Below, in pieces: positions 41,968 to 56,900 of a DNA stretch of 64,000 nt (positions within the stretch are counted from its first letter, which is position 1; every line of letters starts with the position of its first letter). The position numbers and the translations under genes were made by a program. The stretch spans positions 59,719,504 to 59,783,503 of the forward strand of contig NC_090280.1 in NCBI RefSeq assembly GCF_037392515.1, given 5' to 3'. The stretch is from Haliotis asinina. Taxonomy: Eukaryota > Mollusca > Gastropoda > Lepetellida > Haliotidae. The notes beneath the pieces were generated by a model. The model searched no databases and was not told the origin of the DNA. It worked only from the letters and a program-made list of their open reading frames with translations.

Positions 41968-44900
41968 CTGCAACAGCCACAACCAGCATTGAAACAAAAT
42001 TCAAACTTTGAATAAAACATACATATTTATCTGCTCCATTTTCATTTTTGAAGATGCTATTTGATGTACATAGAGAATGTTCTGGGTTACATCTCTTTAT
42101 ATTCTTGAATACAACATTTCACGGTTTGTTCTGACCCATCATCAGGTTAAACTGAACTGTAACTGTTAACTCTGCCCTTAACTTTACAACGCTTATAAGT
42201 TTCGGTTCAGTTGTACCTCATGATGGCCCTGCCATGTTGTATTCAAGAGTAAATAAAAGGTGAAACCAAGAAAATTCTCTATTTTCACTACATATTTATT
42301 TTAATACAAATGATTATCTCTTGACGTTACAATACAATTTCTGGCAACTATCCAAGATCGTCTTCATAATGGCATTATCAACACTGGAGTAAGTTCATGC
42401 ACTTCACACACAAATTTCAAAATAATCACACTTGAAAAGATAATGGATGCGTTATGATTAATTAACATTTCATTTCTATTTTTAGGATCAGATGAAAAAA
42501 AAAAAATTGAATGAAATAACATGCCTGACCTAATCAAGGGAGGGGTCCCTGAGGAGGGTCCCAAAGGTGACACAACTTACGGGTTTAAACATGGTTATAA
42601 AACAAGTTATGATTTTTGCTTTACAAGGGTTTCTTTGTGTGTTTGTTTGCTTGTTGTTTAACGTCACACTCAGCACTATACCAGCTACATGAACACAGTC
42701 TGTAAATGATCAAGTTTGAACCAGACTATCCAGTGATTAAGATCATGTGTTTGTATTGACCCACTTGAAATACAATGACATGTGTCAACCAAGTCAGCAA
42801 GCCCATCCAGTCGATACAATAAGTCACCCCATACAATGACATGTGTCAACCAAGTCAACAAGCCCATCCAGTCGATACAATAAGTCACCCCATACAATGA
42901 CATGTGTCAACCAAGTCAGCAAGCCCATCCAGTCGATACAATAAGTCACCCCATACAATGAACATGAATAGACAAAGACCAATTGTAAGATCATCCCAGC
43001 TATATTGGTCACCTTGGGCCGCCCTCCCAAATAGTTGACAGACTGTGATAAGACTCAAATAATGTTAAAAGCAGCCTTACACATACATTTCTGACTCATT
43101 CAATTCAAAATGTCGTCAAAACAAACTATAGATAAACTAGACATGGTTCATGAGAATCAGTTGATCAACTGGTTCGTTTCAAGAGATAAACGTATTCACA
43201 GGTGCCACTGTTGGGCAAGACCCATCTTTTTGCAAACACCTGGTGTCATCACTGATTTTCAGTACAAATAATGTACACATGTTTATGTTCCAAATGGAAT
43301 CTGTCACAGACAATAACTGAGAATGGCTAGCTGGTTAGAGTCGTTTATATTTTACTCCATTGTTAAACTTAGCAAAAATATAATCAATCCATTTACAGGA
43401 AAAAACTGTTAAAGTTAAGGTAATAGAAACCAGAATGGGTTTGAACCATGTTTACATATCCATACTCAATACAAAAATCAAAACAAGCATAATATATCTT
43501 TAAAATATCTCCATCTGTGAAGTGCTGCTGTCCATAATTTGTACTATCTGATTTCCAATTAAATAAAATTGTTCAAAACTTGTAGCAATGACGTTTGTGA
43601 TAAACTGATAAATTCATTCAAGGAATTTCTTGAAATCAACAGACAAAAATCCAGGAACGGACATGAGTATCACAAGTGTTTTGGTCCATCGGTCTCAGAC
43701 AGTGGCACTTCAAAACATAAACACGTTATTTTTTCATAGAAAGACAAAACATGTCAGGAAACACGAAGGTGCTCAAACAACCCATGCCAGGGAACACAGA
43801 CGGTGCAGTGCTACATCACGGCAAACATTTTCACATACTTACTGCTGCAGCAGTGGAGAATTTATTTTTATTCAAAATTAAAAGAAGAAAAAATATTGGT
43901 AGAATATAGAAATTTTTTTAAATGCATTCAGGATTAAACAACCTCAATAGCTATCTACATGCATGTAGTCTGTGATTTCTAAATTGCAATCTATTATATG
44001 AAATAAATGAAAGATATTAAAATGTTGCTATGTTACTATACTTATATGCAAACTAACCCAGATTTCTTCATGGCTGAAAAAATAATCATTTCCGCTAACC
44101 AGGTAGACAATGGTGAGGCCCAGTTTTAGCATCATTTATTCCAATAGCACATTTTGACATTTTATATCACTCTAATGTATAATTCTATATTATATAATAT
44201 TTTACCATTTCAGTGTTTACTGACTGACAATAGCCTGTGTAATTTAATAAAAGCTGACCTTGAAGGATATTTTTTCAAGAGCATTGACTAGATAGAAACA
44301 CCAATAGTTTTGAAAAAGGTGACTGTCCTGCAAAATAATAGAGAGGGAGAGAGAGAAGGTAGGAGAAGAATTACAAAGTGAGACAGAGAGACTGAGAGTG
44401 CAGGGAGGGTAGGACGGAGAGAGACAAAGAAAGACAGAAGGAAGAAGAAGCATGAGTGGAACCTAGTTATGGGCTGAACTTGCACAAGGTGCAATTCACG
44501 TTTTGAGAAATAAATATGTCATAAGTTAGCTAATTTTTCTTTAAAACTGTGAATACCTATGGCACTGACACATTGTTATTCATAGACAGGTCTTGGCTAT
44601 GACTGTTCTTGCAAACAGGGATCATCTGTGGCTCTGTGTTGCTATGGTTTCATGGGTACTACATCATAGAAATATGTTTATGTGCCCCGAAACTTCTGAT
44701 GTTTTAACACACCATGTTGCAACTGGAATTTGGCTGATGCAACTAGGTCTTAATCTTAGGGGGTGGGAAGGAGGAGGGGGAGAGAGAGAGAACAAGAGAG
44801 TGAGCATGGGAGGGGGGGAAGGAGGAGGGGGAGAGAGAGAGAACAAGAGAGTGAGCATGGGAGGGGGGGAAGGAGGAGGGGGAGAGAGAGAACAAGAGAG

Positions 44901-47900
44901 TGAGCATGGGAGGGAGGGAAGGATTGAGACAGAGTCTTTAACTTTATTATTTGGCCCATATTTAAACATTTCAATATCTTTTTATGTAAAACATTCAGTG
45001 CCAATCAGGACAAAATTGGTTCCCCCAAAAAACTGCATGTTTCCTACAATATTTCGGATTGTATCTAATACTAATATCTGTAATAAGTTCTTCATAAATA
45101 CTATATAAAACATGCGACCATGCATATAATATTAAAATATTATCTCTAATTTCAACATAAGTTGAATGAAAAAACATAACTTGGATACATTCAATCTAAT
45201 TAAAAATTCAGAAAATCCAAGAAGTATATAATACTGTGAAAAGAATATCAAGTGTACAATATTTAGATATGAAAAAAACTGTGCTAGTGCTTTTCATAAT
45301 CACAAGCTAGATTAACAGTTTTACCTAGAATTTCCCAAACCTAGATGATAAAGCACTGCTAATTTTCGAGATCAAAAACTGTTCAAACAGAGAAATATAT
45401 AAAAAATTTAGCATTGCATATAAATATTTTTACACCGAATTAAACAAAGCCTGCCATCCATTATTATGAAATCAGAAAATGAAATCTAAAACACCTTTTT
45501 TTTGTCTTTTTTTTAAAGTTGAAATTCAATGAAATCGAATCAGTCAATGTCAGAATAAGATATTCTTAATACATGTCAGAAACATATAGCAATGTATACT
45601 ACATCTTGATGCAGGTTGTATATATACATTATATCAACTGTAACTACAAAAGGAAATATTTTCATAAGTGAAACATTTTAATACCTGAAAGAAAGACAAC
45701 CTTGATTTTTCACCTATTATTTCTAGTCATGCAAAAAAGCCATATTCATAACAAAATAACAGTAAACTTATTAGACTATCCTTAGTGAACTTGCTTCTAT
45801 TTTATGTTTTGATGATTGAGGTGCCAGTGCATGTGTTTGTGATTTTGGTTTTTGAAACTTGGAGGATGAATGGCCTTGTATAACTTCGAAAATCACTATA
45901 TGTTGATGTAAACATTTGTGAAATCTGGAAGTTAAAATACGACTCATGGGTTGTTTTCCATCTCAGATTTAAGCATATTATCTAAATGCTGTTGGTACAT
46001 AGTAATGATTTTGCAGCCAGAGACATAAAGATTTCTAAACAGAACAATGCCCTATGTTAAGATCTCTGACAAGAAGTGTCTGTAATATGTTCTGATCAAT
46101 AGAACTGGTGTGAGAAATATTCTTATTTGAATAAACAGAAAACCAACTTGAAGAATTAATATTTCTGCACAATACAAACATGCATGTAGTAGTTATTACT
46201 TATTTAATGAAACATTTCAACACAATTAAACTTTCGTCCAAAAATAATTTGTAACATTCAAACTTCAAAATACAAGAAAACAAAATTGACATATAAAGTA
46301 GAAGAAAAAATTAGTTTTCTTTATCTTCCAATGCGGAAAACACTGTCTGTCCTAGATAAATGTATTCTACTCAAGAGGATTAAGGGGAGACTTGATTCTT
46401 TCATAAAACTATAACCAATCACTCTTGGAATCACAATTCAGGCATAGTACCATGAAAGAATCAACTTTTCCCAAACCTGATTTGAGTAGGAATAATGATT
46501 CTAGAAAGAAAAGAGTTTTGACAAAAAATAATATCCCCTCTGCTTTTAAAAATCAACAAAATCAAACTCAAAAGAGATTAGGAGAACTGCAACTGAAATT
46601 AGCTGTAGAATGGCCACCCAAATGAAACGGAAACACGTGCAGTTCTACGTAGCAAGCAGTTTACCAGCACTGTCAGATCCATAAAGGGTATCCACATGCA
46701 TCTCTGCATACGTGGCACCTACATTTGCAATTCCGTCTGAATTCCGAGACAGCGCACTAATACTCTCGCCTGACCTAGATGGCGACACCATGCTGGCACT
46801 CTCCAGGGCTTCATCGTCGGAGAGTGGTCCTGTGGCCTCTTGCAAGAAGTTGGATGGCACAAATCCACGACGGTTGTTCATTTCGCCCCGAAAGAACCCA
46901 TCCTCGTCCATGTCACCATAGACTGTTATAATGTCTCCGGCCTTGAAGGTCAGCTCGAGCTGGAAGAAAGAGTCAAGATGAATTAGAATTTATCATCCAA
47001 AATTGTGCTCCACAAGAGATATCATCACTTGTGTGACTTGTCCTAGGGATGCTATCTAGTCAAAGAATTTTTCAGAGAATGTGAAGACTAACATAACAAC
47101 GTATGTTATTCATTCATGACAATACAGGCTATTTCTTGACCCTTCATTCACATCATGTTGTAAATATCAAACAAGTTGAAAATCCATACTATATATTGTT
47201 ATATTACAACTTTTAAATGCCAATCAAGCATCTGATTCACAGGCTGCTCAACATGTAACCATCTTTTGGTTCGTGTGTGTGCATGCATGCGTGTGTGCAT
47301 GTGCGCGCATGTGCATGCGTGTGTGTGAGTCCATTATGATGATGCTTATTATTGGTAAAGTTACCTCTGAATCTACATTAGGTGATAACTCCTGAGGGTC
47401 GTAGTCATACACAGCGATCATCTTCCTGCCTACTTCATCCGGCAGAATTGGGGGAATGCCATTAAGTGTCCGATGAGTTGAGGTCTCTTTTGGATGATAA
47501 TCTTTGTCTGTTAAAAGAAGAAGTATATGGAAAAGTGAAATTGATTGCTCAGCATTCTGCATCAATACTCACTTCCAAACATGGTGGCACTGTGAGACAT
47601 CATGCTCTGCAATATTCAGTCTGTTTGAGTGTGTCAGTGAGTTTAATTGTACACCACACTCAGCAATATCTCAGCTATATGACAACAGTCTGTAAAATAT
47701 AATAGTCTGGACTGGACAAGACAATCCCATGATCAACCGAGCATAAGCATCAATCAGTGGAATTGGGAACCGATGACGTGTCAACCAAGTCAGTAAGTCT
47801 GATCACTTGATCCTGTTACTTGCCTCTCACAACAAGCATGGGTTACTCAAGCCTATATCCCATGCCTGTCCTTTTCCAGAGAATCTTGGGACAGTTGGGT

Positions 47901-50900
47901 AGCCTAGTGGTTAAAGTGTTGCATACCATGCCGAAGGCCTAGGTTTGATTTCCCATATGTGTGAGGCTCATTTCTGTTGTCTTCAACCCTCGTGATACTG
48001 CTGGAATATTGTTAAACTCACTCAATCACTCACTCAGAAATTCTTGTGATGGTTCACATTCTGGAACAAGGTAATATCATCATCGCATAAGTCAACATCA
48101 ATCAACAAATTGTGAAGATTATCCCAAAGCAGAAACATACCTTGTGGCAACTGTGACTTGTTGACTGGATTTCCTTGACTTTCCTTGAGCAGTTGGTCAA
48201 TGAGTTCAGGATCATCTATATGGATTTCAGACACCATGTTGCAAGGGACGTAACCCAAGTGGCCATTGCACTCGCCCCGATAGAACCCATCTGCATCCTT
48301 CTCACCATATATCTATATAGATCAAAATGATAAAGTGAACTACTCCTAACTATGAAGATAAAATACACCTAGGCTCTGTACCAAAACAGGCACACATCAT
48401 TAATCAGTGATCATTAGTGAGTTTGTTTGTTCATTTGTTTTCATTGGTGCACTCATGAGTATTCCAGCTACTTGGCGGAAGTCTGTAAATAATCAAATCT
48501 GGACCGGACAAAAGCATGAGCATTGATCTATGCAACTGGCATATGATGGTATGTGTCATCCAAGTCAGCGAGCCTGACAAACATGATCGCTTTAGTCATC
48601 TCTTACGAAAAGCATGGATTGCTGAAGACCAATTCAAACCCAGGTCTTCCCAGGATGGAAATTAGTAAACTATTCCAGTGAAATCAGATCAGTAATTCAG
48701 AAGTCAATATAATTCAGATATAATGAGAGGCATCAACCAAGGAACTATGACTGCCCAGAGAACAAAACTTACATCAGTGGGAAAGAGATAAGCGATATCA
48801 TTTGATTTTGACACAAATGGTCAACAATGACGTCATATGCATTACACTGTACAATTATTTCATCACCCAACTCTGGGAAGTTAATTTGATAAAATAAATT
48901 AACTTGCAAACGTACCTTAATAATCTGACCTTCACGGAAGGGCAGTTCTTCGTCAGCACCATCCATATTTGGTGACATCACATGGGGGTCATAATCAAAC
49001 AGTGCAATAAACAGTCGTATCATGTTGTCATCCACAGGAGGATTTATCTCCCCTGAAATTGAGTCCACATCTCCATTCTCGTCAAGGTCAAGGTCATGGC
49101 CATGGCCATTTTCATTGGGTGTACTCCTGTTTTCTCTGAAGCTGGGGCTTTGAGGACTTATTCGCCTTGACTTGATTGGAGTTTGACCTCTTGGTGATCC
49201 ATGATCACGTGATCTGTCAAAGTCAGCAGAAGTAGGTGTGGTCATTTTGCGATCACGGAAATCCTTTTTGTCGGAATCGACATTGAAGTTCTGCCCTGGA
49301 GACACCCTCCTACGTGATGCAACAGGCGGTGTGTTCCGAGAAGTCTCTGACTGTTCCGATGGATCAAATGAGGAGCTCCGCTTTGGAATATTTTCAGAAT
49401 CGTCTTCAAATGATGTTCCCCTTTCAGTACTGCTATCATGGGTGATTTCTGAAGACCAATACAATCACTGTGTTATCATCAAAAAGGATTTTGTCTTCAA
49501 ACAAACAAAGTTTTCAAACATATTGGTCATTTCTTCTTCTAAGCCCAATAAACAGTTATAATGGGCAGTCTCATATTATACTATCTTAAAAATATAATCT
49601 GTAGATATTCAAGATAAATATTTCATGACCTATAATTTGTATATATCCTGGCAAGTATTTGTTTACCTATAATCTGCATATATTCCCACTAAATATTTCA
49701 TTACCAATAATCTATACACATCTTGGCAAATATTTCATTACCTATAATCTATATACATCTAGGCAAATATTTTATTACCTATAATCGGTATCTGTTCCTG
49801 GAAAATATTTCATTACATACTAATTGTATACACCCTGGTAAATATTTTCTTACTTATTATCTGTGTATATTCATGGCAATATTACATCACCCATAACCAC
49901 TGGCCCACTAGACTGTAGCAAGTACAAAAGAAAAATAGTTGGACCAGTAAATCTCCATAGTCACTGGCCAGTGAATTATCATTCTCTAAATATATCACTC
50001 TCCCCATCTTAAGTTATAATACACTTTTATATCATGCACGATTATGGCCTGATAAAAACGTTCATCATGTCAGCAGCTTGACCTAGGTCTACATTCAAAT
50101 TTCACACTACTGACATTATTTTGTGGTCTGGTAACTTTCACGTACAAAATTTCAAAATTTGGAAACCATTTCGCACATTGCCTATAACATTTTTCACGGT
50201 AAGAATTTCATGAAGTAGGATTGATATTTTATGATTACCTATGGCTGGTATTTTCCGTTGCAGAGGCAACAGTTTATCACTACCAGGGGTATCCTCCCTT
50301 TGAAACGACGGATCACAGTTTGGTGATGATCCAACAACTCCAACTTTCCTTGGTGCTGGTTTCGGAGACTTTCTCTCATCCACCTAAAGTTATTTACGTT
50401 CAAGGAAATGATTAACTTGATCTTACAACATATAAAAGTCACATGACATTGTCGTCCCTGGAACACATGACTGTGTGACAAAAGCCCAACATATTGTGAA
50501 GAAAGATCTGATGGGATTTGAAAGCATTTAAAACACTTTCAAATTTGTCATTTCTGATAGCTTTGGTTAATTTGATTAAATTTGGATTCTGATCAATTCC
50601 CTCAAAATCCAAAATTCCAGTGTTAGATAAGCAAGCCAATGTACATGTTACAGTGATTATTAAAGCTCTTCTTTCATAGTTTATTTGTAAAGTTTCTATT
50701 TGTTTAGCAGATATCTGACTCACTATGTGGACTGTCTCAAAAGATCTTCAATTATTCCTTTTTTTCAGTGAGATTTTTGCTCATAAACATATCATTAACA
50801 TGTACAACCGAAAGGAAATGTCAAAAGTGTAATATCTGATAAAGGTTTGAAATTTCATGACCAAATTCAAATTCAAAATCCCCTTGAAAACGTGGAACAG

Positions 50901-53900
50901 AATCAAGGTCTCTTGAGATAACATGGTTCTGTTCTATGGGTTGCAGTATTGTTAATACTGATATTATGATAATGATTATCATAATATTTCTGATGTACAT
51001 TGAATGATAGGCATAGTACTATAGTTTAGAATACTAATATTTTCTAAAAAAATTAAAACTATACTGGAAAAGATTCAAAACTAAACACTTCAAGAAATCA
51101 AACATTTGCATAAAAAAACATAGTTTTGCTGACAATTTGAAATCAGGCATGCAAAAAGTGATGAGACAAGGGAGATAATAATTGACGACTCTTAATTCAA
51201 CCTGAAGATCCCACTTCGCAATCAACTGAAGTCTAACCTGACTGGTTGCTTGAGCATAGGGAGCAACCAATGAGAGGGAATGTCCTGAGACATCTGCGTT
51301 CTGATTGGTCTCCTCTGCACCAATCAAATCCTCTTCCACTTCAGGAATATCTGAGAGCTCAGAGCTGCTACTTTCAATGTACGGGTCCGCGTAATTTGAA
51401 TTTTCTGGACTCTGCGTTAATAAAATTTATTGAATACATAAATCAATAAAAAACAATAAAATTCAAATTGTGAAGCCAAAACAACCCAGACCATGCACAA
51501 ACAAACCGATCTCAGCATGCGAATATAAAAAACAAACTTCCATGCTGGCAAATAAAAATTAAGGTCATGCATAAAAAATATATAAGAAATAAAACAAGCA
51601 AATTTCAAAGAAAACTATGCAGAGAATTGTTAGTATAGGTAAAGAATGTGGGATTAAGAGTTACAAGTTGGGTTAACACTACATTATGTATATTTGACTT
51701 TCACAGGGTTAAGTCTGGCTCTAACTAGACAAGGATTAAGGACAGGAAAGACCGAGGCACTTCATTGGGATCTTCGATGGACATGGACAAGGACAATATG
51801 TAGCCATTCCGAAATAGACGGAGAGAGCGCTATCCGAATTCACACCATATGACATGTTACAGGGGTTCGTGCTTGATTATTATCGCGTGGTTACCATGAC
51901 AACAAGGCATCCATCACCCATGATTTTAATGCACTTTCACCATCTCTCTTGTTTCCATGACAATAAACAATTGTTAGATAACACATAATTAAATTACCTT
52001 CAATTTTTACAGATTTTTAAATTGAGTATGAAGAAACCTTTCATTCATTTTAAATTCAAATTACTTCCGATGCATGCACTGATGAAATTTGGAAAGTTTC
52101 CACATTGGAAGCAGAAAATGTATACTTGTTTCTGATTGATCAGAATGCTTTCCCACATAACCCACCATTGACAGCTGCTCGCCAGCTTCCTGCGCTTCCC
52201 GAAACGCAGCCTCAATCTCCTCATCAGTATCATTCCCAGCATTCTCACTATTTCCTGTTGGGGACTTGGAGCTCTTCAGAAAAGGAGAACGTGCGGATAT
52301 AGATTTAAAGAACCCCAAACCATCAGTATCTACTGTGCTAGGCCAAGGGTGTATCAAAAACACAGAATAAGATGGACAGTTATTTATTACATGGAAATGA
52401 ATCCTTATCTAATGCATGTAAATATCTATAAAAATCAACAGAAAAAAATAACCTATTTGATAAAAATTCATACAGATTAATTTATGCAAACGGTTGAAAG
52501 ATCCCATTGTTATCTCAATATATTTGTTTTTAAACTCTATGATTTAGTGAAAACTATTTTATTCCTTAATATATTTTTAATTAATTTAATTGAACAAATA
52601 AATGTTTAAAAAAATCCAATTTCTATTTGATGTGTGTCTTTGAAAATAAACAACCATTATAAAAAACGAAAAAATACTATTCTTTAAGTGTGAAATATCT
52701 CAATAGATTAAGGTATGAACAAATAATTAAGATGATACAAATGTTTGATTTCATAAACTTAAAATTCCTTGGCCTAGCACTCTAATATGGATATAATAAT
52801 ATGGGTTAAATCCTGAAAAAAAGCATTTTGTAAATTGAACAATTTAATTCAGAAAGGTGAAATATAAATATAATAATTTTGAAAGTTGGGCATGAACCAA
52901 CACTGAAAGAAGTATGATCCAAAATTGAGGGTCAAATAATCTTCAAGTTTGGGGCAGGAATAAAAAGATGATTCAAATATTTTTTTGTGAAAAATGAAAT
53001 GATATATCACAACTCAGCCCACATATAGATGTCTTCACAGCCAAAAAATTATTCTTTTCCTGAGATTAATCAACCAAACTATTCAATACATATATCATTA
53101 TTTGAAGTACGCATGAAATTTGAATTCCAAGATCTCCCATTTACACATGCCCAAAATAGATTTTCATATTATTTTCCTGATCCTCTGAGTTGTGATTCGA
53201 AGTAAACACACTTACATGAAACCGTCTGTGATACGGAGTCATTTTTCTACGCTGTTAATGAAATTGACAGATAACATTTATTTGTGATATTCAAAGATTA
53301 TCCTGACATTGACAAAAAAATAACAACATGCTTGAAGAATTCAAAGACTTCTAACAGTGAAAAAACCCATTTACCTCAGAACGTCTATAGGTGCAAATTC
53401 ATTCAATTACGTAATGTGTGTATCGTGCACAATCCCACAAGGCACTACCATTTTCTTTGGAGAAGTATGAGTTTCATGAGAAAAATTTATATCTCTTGGT
53501 CTGAAACTGCCCAAATCATCCACATTCAAATTTGTGTTTCTCGTTTCTCTTCACAATGAACTAAAATTTATTCATTTGGGTTTAACTTTTAAGATAAATT
53601 TCCAACACATTTAATCAAATATTCTAAAGATTATTATCAATTCTCTCGTAATTATACAGGCTTTCATTTAATAACTTTTCACACTTTGTGAGTTGGTTGG
53701 TCCATACAGGTTTTGAGGTGTTTTTAAACACAAGATGTAAATCATTCCTCTACAAAATTCATGCATTCCATAACCTGAAAACATATTTCATAATTCAGAA
53801 TTGTTAAATTTCAAACAAATTCCACAGGGCCTTTTTAAACTCATGATTGAAAGTGGGGAGTCAACCCCAGGTCTTCAGCTTGATGAGCGAACGCCTTAAT

Positions 53901-56900
53901 CAGGCTACATCACCCGATGACATGAAATGGACGTCAGTTGCATGCTTACCCTGTGCATATGAGATGACCTTGCCATCACTTCACTGGCAACATTTTTGGC
54001 AGCCTTCGCGGTGACTTCTTTGATTAAATTATGAGGAAGGCGAACGATACTAGAATCCGTAGACTCTTTCCGATCAACGGTCAAAGTTCGGACAGTCAGT
54101 TGTTTTGGTATAAAGCCCTTGAAATCTTCAGCACCAAGCACAATGTGGTCATCTGGAATTGACAAACAGACCTTGAGGAACAGGCCAATGAGGTTTTAGA
54201 CCTTTACAACTTTGGTGAAACACTGGCTACATGATTGGGGATTCAAACCTTGGCTTGTGTTTGGCAAAGTAATGTAAGTGACTTGAAATGAAAAATGTCT
54301 ATGTTCATCCAGCAGTGAACAGGAGATCGTCATGGGTTAAACCATATAAGGACCTTGCATTGCCTACAAGAAAGCACACATCCATGGACTCCCAGCACTC
54401 ACTTGTTGGTCCCTTGACTTCCTTAGCCTTGTGCCCATCAGCATACACAATGTAACCCATGACAACAGCACCGTTGGAGAAGCCGGAAGTGTTGATGGTG
54501 ACCGGAAGCCATGTAAGGAGCAGGGTGCCTTCCTGGGGTCCAGCCTCCACTTGAACATTGAGGGGTGGGTCCGGAAGTCCTGGGGGTAAGACATGCAGGC
54601 ATTAGGAGGGTGAGGTTACATATCCTTCTAGGACTGTTTCGCCCTTACACAAAATGATCTAGATCTTAAGTTTGCATTGATATATACATGAAAACGTGAG
54701 CTTTAAACAAGGGCAATGAAAAAGCATTCAAAAGTCCTAAAAACAAATGCAACTGATTCATGACAGTTTTACACCACTTTTAATAGTATTCAAACAGCAG
54801 TGATGGCCTCTGGACATAGCATCCATCAGAGGCATGACAAGAAAACACTTAAACCAATCTTTCATCATTCCTAAAGAGTCACAATGCATTGATAATGGTG
54901 TCTTCAGCTTCCTAAGGATCATACCAATATGTGAAACATTTGCAAGTACAGTTGCTATTGAAAAGATACATCAAGGGGGATAACTAAAAGGAGGTGTCAT
55001 CAAAGTAGGTAACTCCTGTGATATATCTGCTTCTACAATATGCTAATATATACTTTTTCAGTTTGTGGTGACAGTTTTTATAAATACTAAAACAGATCAC
55101 AGTGGGGGAACAGCAGGAATTGTCATAAGATAGATAAATGTATGTGGCTCACCTCCAGCAACTGTTTTGAACTCAATGCTGACAGACAGCATCTCTTTCC
55201 TCTTTTGATTCTTCTCATCCTCATATGTCGCCGTCAGACTCTTGGCTTGTACCGTCACCTTGTGTACTGCATTAGGGGCCAGCCCTGGAGAAGGACAAAA
55301 CCACATTACTGGTAAACTTATATAAGATGATCCAGGACCTGACAAATGACTCCAGTTTGTATACTTGGGAACGCCCCACAGAATGATCCACTTGAAACAA
55401 GACGGAGACAGGTTGTCTGATAAATATCGAAATCTGTTTAACAGTATTGAGACAGGTGTAAAACAGTAGCGAGACAGGTGTTACACGGTAGCGAGACGGG
55501 TGTTAATCAGTAGCGGTGTTGATTTCATGTCACGGTTATCATGTATTGCACGTGCATAATCGTCAAGCTACCTGCAGCAGCCAAGTGTACTCGCCCAATT
55601 CGTTGTACCGCCTCTCTTGTCACAAATGCGTTTAGTGCACAGGATCATCTAATATGTGTCTAGCAGTACTTCCTAAGCTAATCCTTTACCATCACACAGC
55701 CCATAACATTCTGCCATTACAGGCAGCCATCTTGTTTTGTTGTTGTTTAATCTCATCTACTAAATATACAGTCACGATCTCAGACATACGTACCTGTAAG
55801 TGTGTGTCTGCAAACACTGGGTTTGACGACGCGGACTTCCTTCCCGTTCACAGCTATGGAATGCTGGTAGTTGCTGTTTCCGGGCAACCAGGAAACAGTT
55901 GCCGAGTTGGCAGTGATGTCAAACACTTTCAACTCAGAAGGAGTTGGGGTGGCATCTGCACGAAACATGGCTGACATGGTTATCAAGCAACATATATATT
56001 GGCATAATAAATTTGAGGCTATTGAGGTAGAAGTCAATATGACTTCTTCCCTAACAGCCCTGTGGACACTATCTGGTCCTGACAATAACTCAGCACATAC
56101 ACTTAACATCACCACAATGTACTTAACATCATCCAAATGTACTTAACAAACTTATCTTCACAAAAAATGTGACCCACGAAATTCCAGAATAGTATTGGCC
56201 TTCAGCAACCCATGCTTGCCATAAAAGGTGACTTCGCAGACTGCCACCATATAGCTGGAATACTGCTGAGTATGGCATAAAACTAAACTCACTCACCAAA
56301 ATGTACTATACATGCTTAACATCATAAAAATACACTTGAATGTACTGAACTTCAAAAGAATGTTTTGAATATTGAGGGTGTTATCCTGTACATAGTATCC
56401 CTGTTTACCTTTGCCAACTAGGATTGTGCAATGTGCGTCTGCTGACTGGCCTTTGTTAGACAGACATCGCACAGAGATCCGATGAATCTGGAAACAAAAC
56501 CACTTTTGTTAAGGCTAATTCAAGGCTCTTGTTCAAATGCACAAATATTTTCATGACTCACTTTGACCTTGACAATAATGTCTCTGAGTATGAGATATGC
56601 TAAAATAGTAATAGGAATTGCTCATTAAAAACATTCAAGGGAAGTCTTGAAAGTCTATAAAGAAAATCCAGTGAACTGTTCTTGAGATATCTCACTGACA
56701 AGCATTAAACGTTAATTGTGGCCTTGAAATTAAGGTCAAGGTCACCAAACCTAACTGGGACCTTTTTTATACTATGATGAACCAAGGTGTCAAATTTGAA
56801 AAGAATCTAGTAAACGGTTCTTAAGACATTCCAGTTCGTACATATGGAAGGACGGACAGACAGAGCCTAATACTATTTCCCCACTTCGCATTATACTATT

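Larger units (their letters stand above)
41968..46644. other. Probable last intron or downstream region of RIM-BP
   Basis: No further convincing exon was found. It holds a fold-back (42096-42262), a family-B SINE with internal expansion (42655-42965), a purine-rich array (44766-44930) and AT-rich DNA. Confidence 0.5.

Noticed and set aside
44593-45108. 171-codon plus-strand open frame with Gly/Glu repeats
   Set aside because: It is driven by the 51-bp purine array; no splice borders or family similarity.
53374-53383. 10-nt RIM-BP micro-exon (ACGTTCTGAG between AG and GTAAAT)
   Set aside because: Entering in phase 0 it gives a stop codon, and the borders are short enough to be chance.
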